Both the position numbers and the translations under genes were made by a program. DNA of 64,000 bases, from contig CAIJXU010000013.1 in assembly GCA_903824725.1 (NCBI GenBank), forward strand, positions 1 to 64,000, in the 5' to 3' direction. Positions 62,193 through 64,000 of this stretch are shown piece by piece (the first letter of the stretch is position 1; every line of letters begins with the position of its first letter). Origin of the DNA: an uncultured Bacteroidota bacterium (GTDB lineage: Bacteria > Bacteroidota > Bacteroidia > Chitinophagales > Chitinophagaceae). The notes under the pieces were generated by a model, which saw only the letters and a program-made list of their open reading frames with translations, was not told where the DNA came from and did no database searches.

Positions 62193-64000
62193 ATGGCAAA
62201 GAACTTATTAATCGTGGAGTCCCCTGCAAAGGCAAAGACCATTGAGAAAATTTTGGGCGAAGAATTTGAAGTAAGAAGTTGTTATGGACATATCCGTGAT
62301 TTAGAAAAAAGTGAGATGGGGATTGACCTTAAAAACAAATTTGCACCTAGATATGCTGTTCCTGCAGATAAAGAGAAAGTAGTGAAGGAATTAAAATCCA
62401 TGGCTAAGAAAGCCAAGGAAGTTTGGCTCGCATCGGATGAGGACCGTGAAGGAGAAAGTATCAGTTGGCATTTATCGGAAGTACTTGGTTTAGATCCTAA
62501 AAAAACCAAGCGTATTGTTTTTCATGAAATTACTGCCCCTGCCATAAAAAAGGCTGTTGAAAATCCAAGGTTCATTAATATGGATTTAGTAGACGCACAA
62601 CAAGCGCGTCGAATATTAGACCGTATTGTTGGATTTGAATTAAGCCCGGTGCTTTGGCGTAAAATTGGAATGCAAAGAAGTTTGAGCGCAGGTCGTGTTC
62701 AAAGTGTTGCTGTAAGATTAATCGCAGAACGCGAAAGAGAAATTAACCAATTCAATCCAGAAAGTGTTTTTAAAATATCAGCCCTATTTTCAGCGAATGA
62801 TATTAATAAGAAAAAAGTAAAATTTAAAGCAGAAGGTCCGCAAAAATTAGCTACTGGAAATGCTGCAGAAAAATTCTTAACCGAATGTAAGGGTGCTAAA
62901 TATACGGTCAAAGACATTAATGTAAAAGACGGGAAACGTACGCCATCAGCGCCTTTCACCACATCTACATTACAACAAGAAGCTTCAAGAAAATTAGGAT
63001 ATAGTGTAAGTAAAACAATGTTGCTTGCACAAAAATTATATGAAAGTGGTAAAATCACTTACATGAGAACAGATAGTATTAGTTTAAGTGAAACCGCAGT
63101 GGATGCCATTAAAGCTGAAATTAATTCAAGCTTTGGAGCTAAATATTATCAGCCTCGTAAATTTAAAAATAAAAACGAGAACGCACAGGAGGCACACGAA
63201 GCCATCAGACCTACTTATATGAATGAGAGTAAAGTAGATGATGCTGATTTAAATAGATTGTATGAATTAATTTGGAAGCGAACCATTGCTTCTCAAATGA
63301 GTGACGCACAATTTGAAAAAACGGTTGCAAAAATCGAAGTGTCTACAAATAAGGAAACCTTATCTGCTTCTGGAGAAGTCATGAAGTTTGATGGTTTCTT
63401 GAAAGTATATTTAGAAAGCAACGACGAAGAGGAGGAAGAAAACGATGAATCAGAAGAAAGCTTATTACCTCCATTGTCAGTTGGACAAGTATTAGATTTT
63501 ATTGAAATGACCGGTTTGGAGCGATTCAGCCGACCCTCTGCAAGATATACCGAAGCTTCTTTAGTAAAGAAATTAGAGGAATTAGGCATTGGCCGCCCTT
63601 CTACCTACGCGCCTACTATTTCAACGATCATGAAGCGTAATTACGTTGAAAAAAGAGAAAAAGAAGGTATTAAACGTAATTACCAAATCCTTTCATTAAA
63701 CAATAAGGATGAAATCAAAACAGAAGTATCCTCTGAAATTACCGGAGCAGAAAAGAATAAGTTATCCCCTACCGATTTAGGTTTAGTAGTAACCGACTTT
63801 TTGAAATTACATTTTTCAAAAGTGATGGACTTTAACTTTACCGCTAAAATCGAAGGTGAATTTGATGAAATTGCAGCAGGAAAACTATTATGGAGCGATA
63901 TGCTTACTGCTTTTTATGAGCCCTTCCATACGACCATTGAACATACTTTAGAAACAGCAGAAAGAGCAAAAGGCGAAAGAGAACTTGGTTTTGATCCAGT
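62193..64000 (+). CDS. topA: DNA topoisomerase I (3' end outside window)
   Basis: The first ~602 residues of a type IA topoisomerase, which relaxes negatively supercoiled DNA; the frame remains open to the window end. The TOPRIM domain begins LLIVESPAKAKTIEKILG and has WLASDEDREGESISWHL with the acidic triad. The gate region GLSAGRVQSVAVRLI-type motif follows (SLSAGRVQSVAVRL). The active-site Tyr290 is in KITYMRTDSIS, with a second core motif RPTYMNES. The start at 62193 gives MAKNLLIVESP, the usual family start. The C-terminal zinc-ribbon part and the end of the core are not covered here. Confidence 0.96.
   Translation, partial: MAKNLLIVESPAKAKTIEKILGEEFEVRSCYGHIRDLEKSEMGIDLKNKFAPRYAVPADKEKVVKELKSMAKKAKEVWLASDEDREGESISWHLSEVLGLDPKKTKRIVFHEITAPAIKKAVENPRFINMDLVDAQQARRILDRIVGFELSPVLWRKIGMQRSLSAGRVQSVAVRLIAEREREINQFNPESVFKISALFSANDINKKKVKFKAEGPQKLATGNAAEKFLTECKGAKYTVKDINVKDGKRTPSAPFTTSTLQQEASRKLGYSVSKTMLLAQKLYESGKITYMRTDSISLSETAVDAIKAEINSSFGAKYYQPRKFKNKNENAQEAHEAIRPTYMNESKVDDADLNRLYELIWKRTIASQMSDAQFEKTVAKIEVSTNKETLSASGEVMKFDGFLKVYLESNDEEEEENDESEESLLPPLSVGQVLDFIEMTGLERFSRPSARYTEASLVKKLEELGIGRPSTYAPTISTIMKRNYVEKREKEGIKRNYQILSLNNKDEIKTEVSSEITGAEKNKLSPTDLGLVVTDFLKLHFSKVMDFNFTAKIEGEFDEIAAGKLLWSDMLTAFYEPFHTTIEHTLETAERAKGERELGFDP

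Overview
The window is an AT-rich, gene-dense chromosomal segment of a bacterium in the phylum Bacteroidota, most likely a Chitinophagaceae-type lineage. Four observations support this. Many genes have the phylum-specific promoter -7 box TAnnTTTG about 17-22 bases before the start codon, with no Shine-Dalgarno pattern. The gene content includes families typical of the phylum (DUF3810, DUF2911, DUF6580-like, a geranylgeranylglycerol-phosphate synthase-type UbiA). Ribosomal protein L32 is cysteine-free. The glycogen and starch genes have a Bacteroidota-like arrangement. I see no prophage, IS element, CRISPR array or integrated island; nearly everything is single-copy core or metabolic gene content.

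Layout. 1-2.1 kb: 3' part of the succinate dehydrogenase iron-sulfur subunit, trmN6, hscB and tRNA-Leu(CAA), followed by a gene-free stretch rich in inverted repeats. 2.4-5.0 kb: a VWA protein plus MoxR-type AAA+ ATPase pair of unknown client. 5.0-11.1 kb: an exported sorbosone-dehydrogenase-like/cytochrome c protein, an exported DUF1080 (3-keto-glycoside hydrolase-like) protein and katG. 11.2-13.7 kb: a J-domain/KTSC protein and dnaK. 13.8-17.9 kb: gtrA, argS, a TrmH-type methylase and a dipeptide epimerase. 17.9-20.7 kb: a DPE2-type 4-alpha-glucanotransferase. 20.9-29.4 kb: rnhA, a DUF6580-like gene, manA, yraN, an SDR, a YkgJ-type gene, a Xer recombinase, a DUF2911 gene, tRNA-Leu(GAG), a phosphopantetheinyl transferase, dcd and a DUF3810 gene. 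29.5-35.1 kb: the yceD-like/rpmF/plsX operon, a cystathionine beta-synthase-like enzyme, class II aldolase, accD and smpB. 35.1-43.1 kb: smc, ftsE, purM and ribF (divergent), holA. 43.2-44.5 kb: two orphan genes.

44.7-55.4 kb is the carbohydrate block. A five-gene minus-strand operon, glgA-glgC-SLC45-type MFS-exported GH13 amylase-glgB, is divergent from a FucP-type sugar permease and a ROK glucokinase. Together with the GH77 enzyme and manA this forms a coherent module: alpha-glucans are cut outside the cytoplasm, oligosaccharides or hexoses are imported and phosphorylated, and surplus is stored as glycogen. Upstream regions of malQ and of both transporter genes share two short motifs in the same order and orientation, which suggests one regulator.

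55.5-64.0 kb: lipA, a sterol-desaturase-family membrane enzyme, an OsmC-family protein, maf, a UbiA prenyltransferase, a KdsC-like phosphatase, iscX, a 2Fe-2S ferredoxin, an alpha/beta hydrolase and the 5' part of topA, which runs off the end.

No clearly new multi-gene system is visible. The best candidates for a second look are regulatory: a perfect sigma-54-like element before dnaK, a palindromic divergent promoter between purM and ribF, a terminator-like hairpin touching the smpB start codon, and the shared sugar-gene motifs. At the protein level they are a zinc-motif-less ROK kinase, the DnaJ-KTSC fusion and the VWA/MoxR pair.
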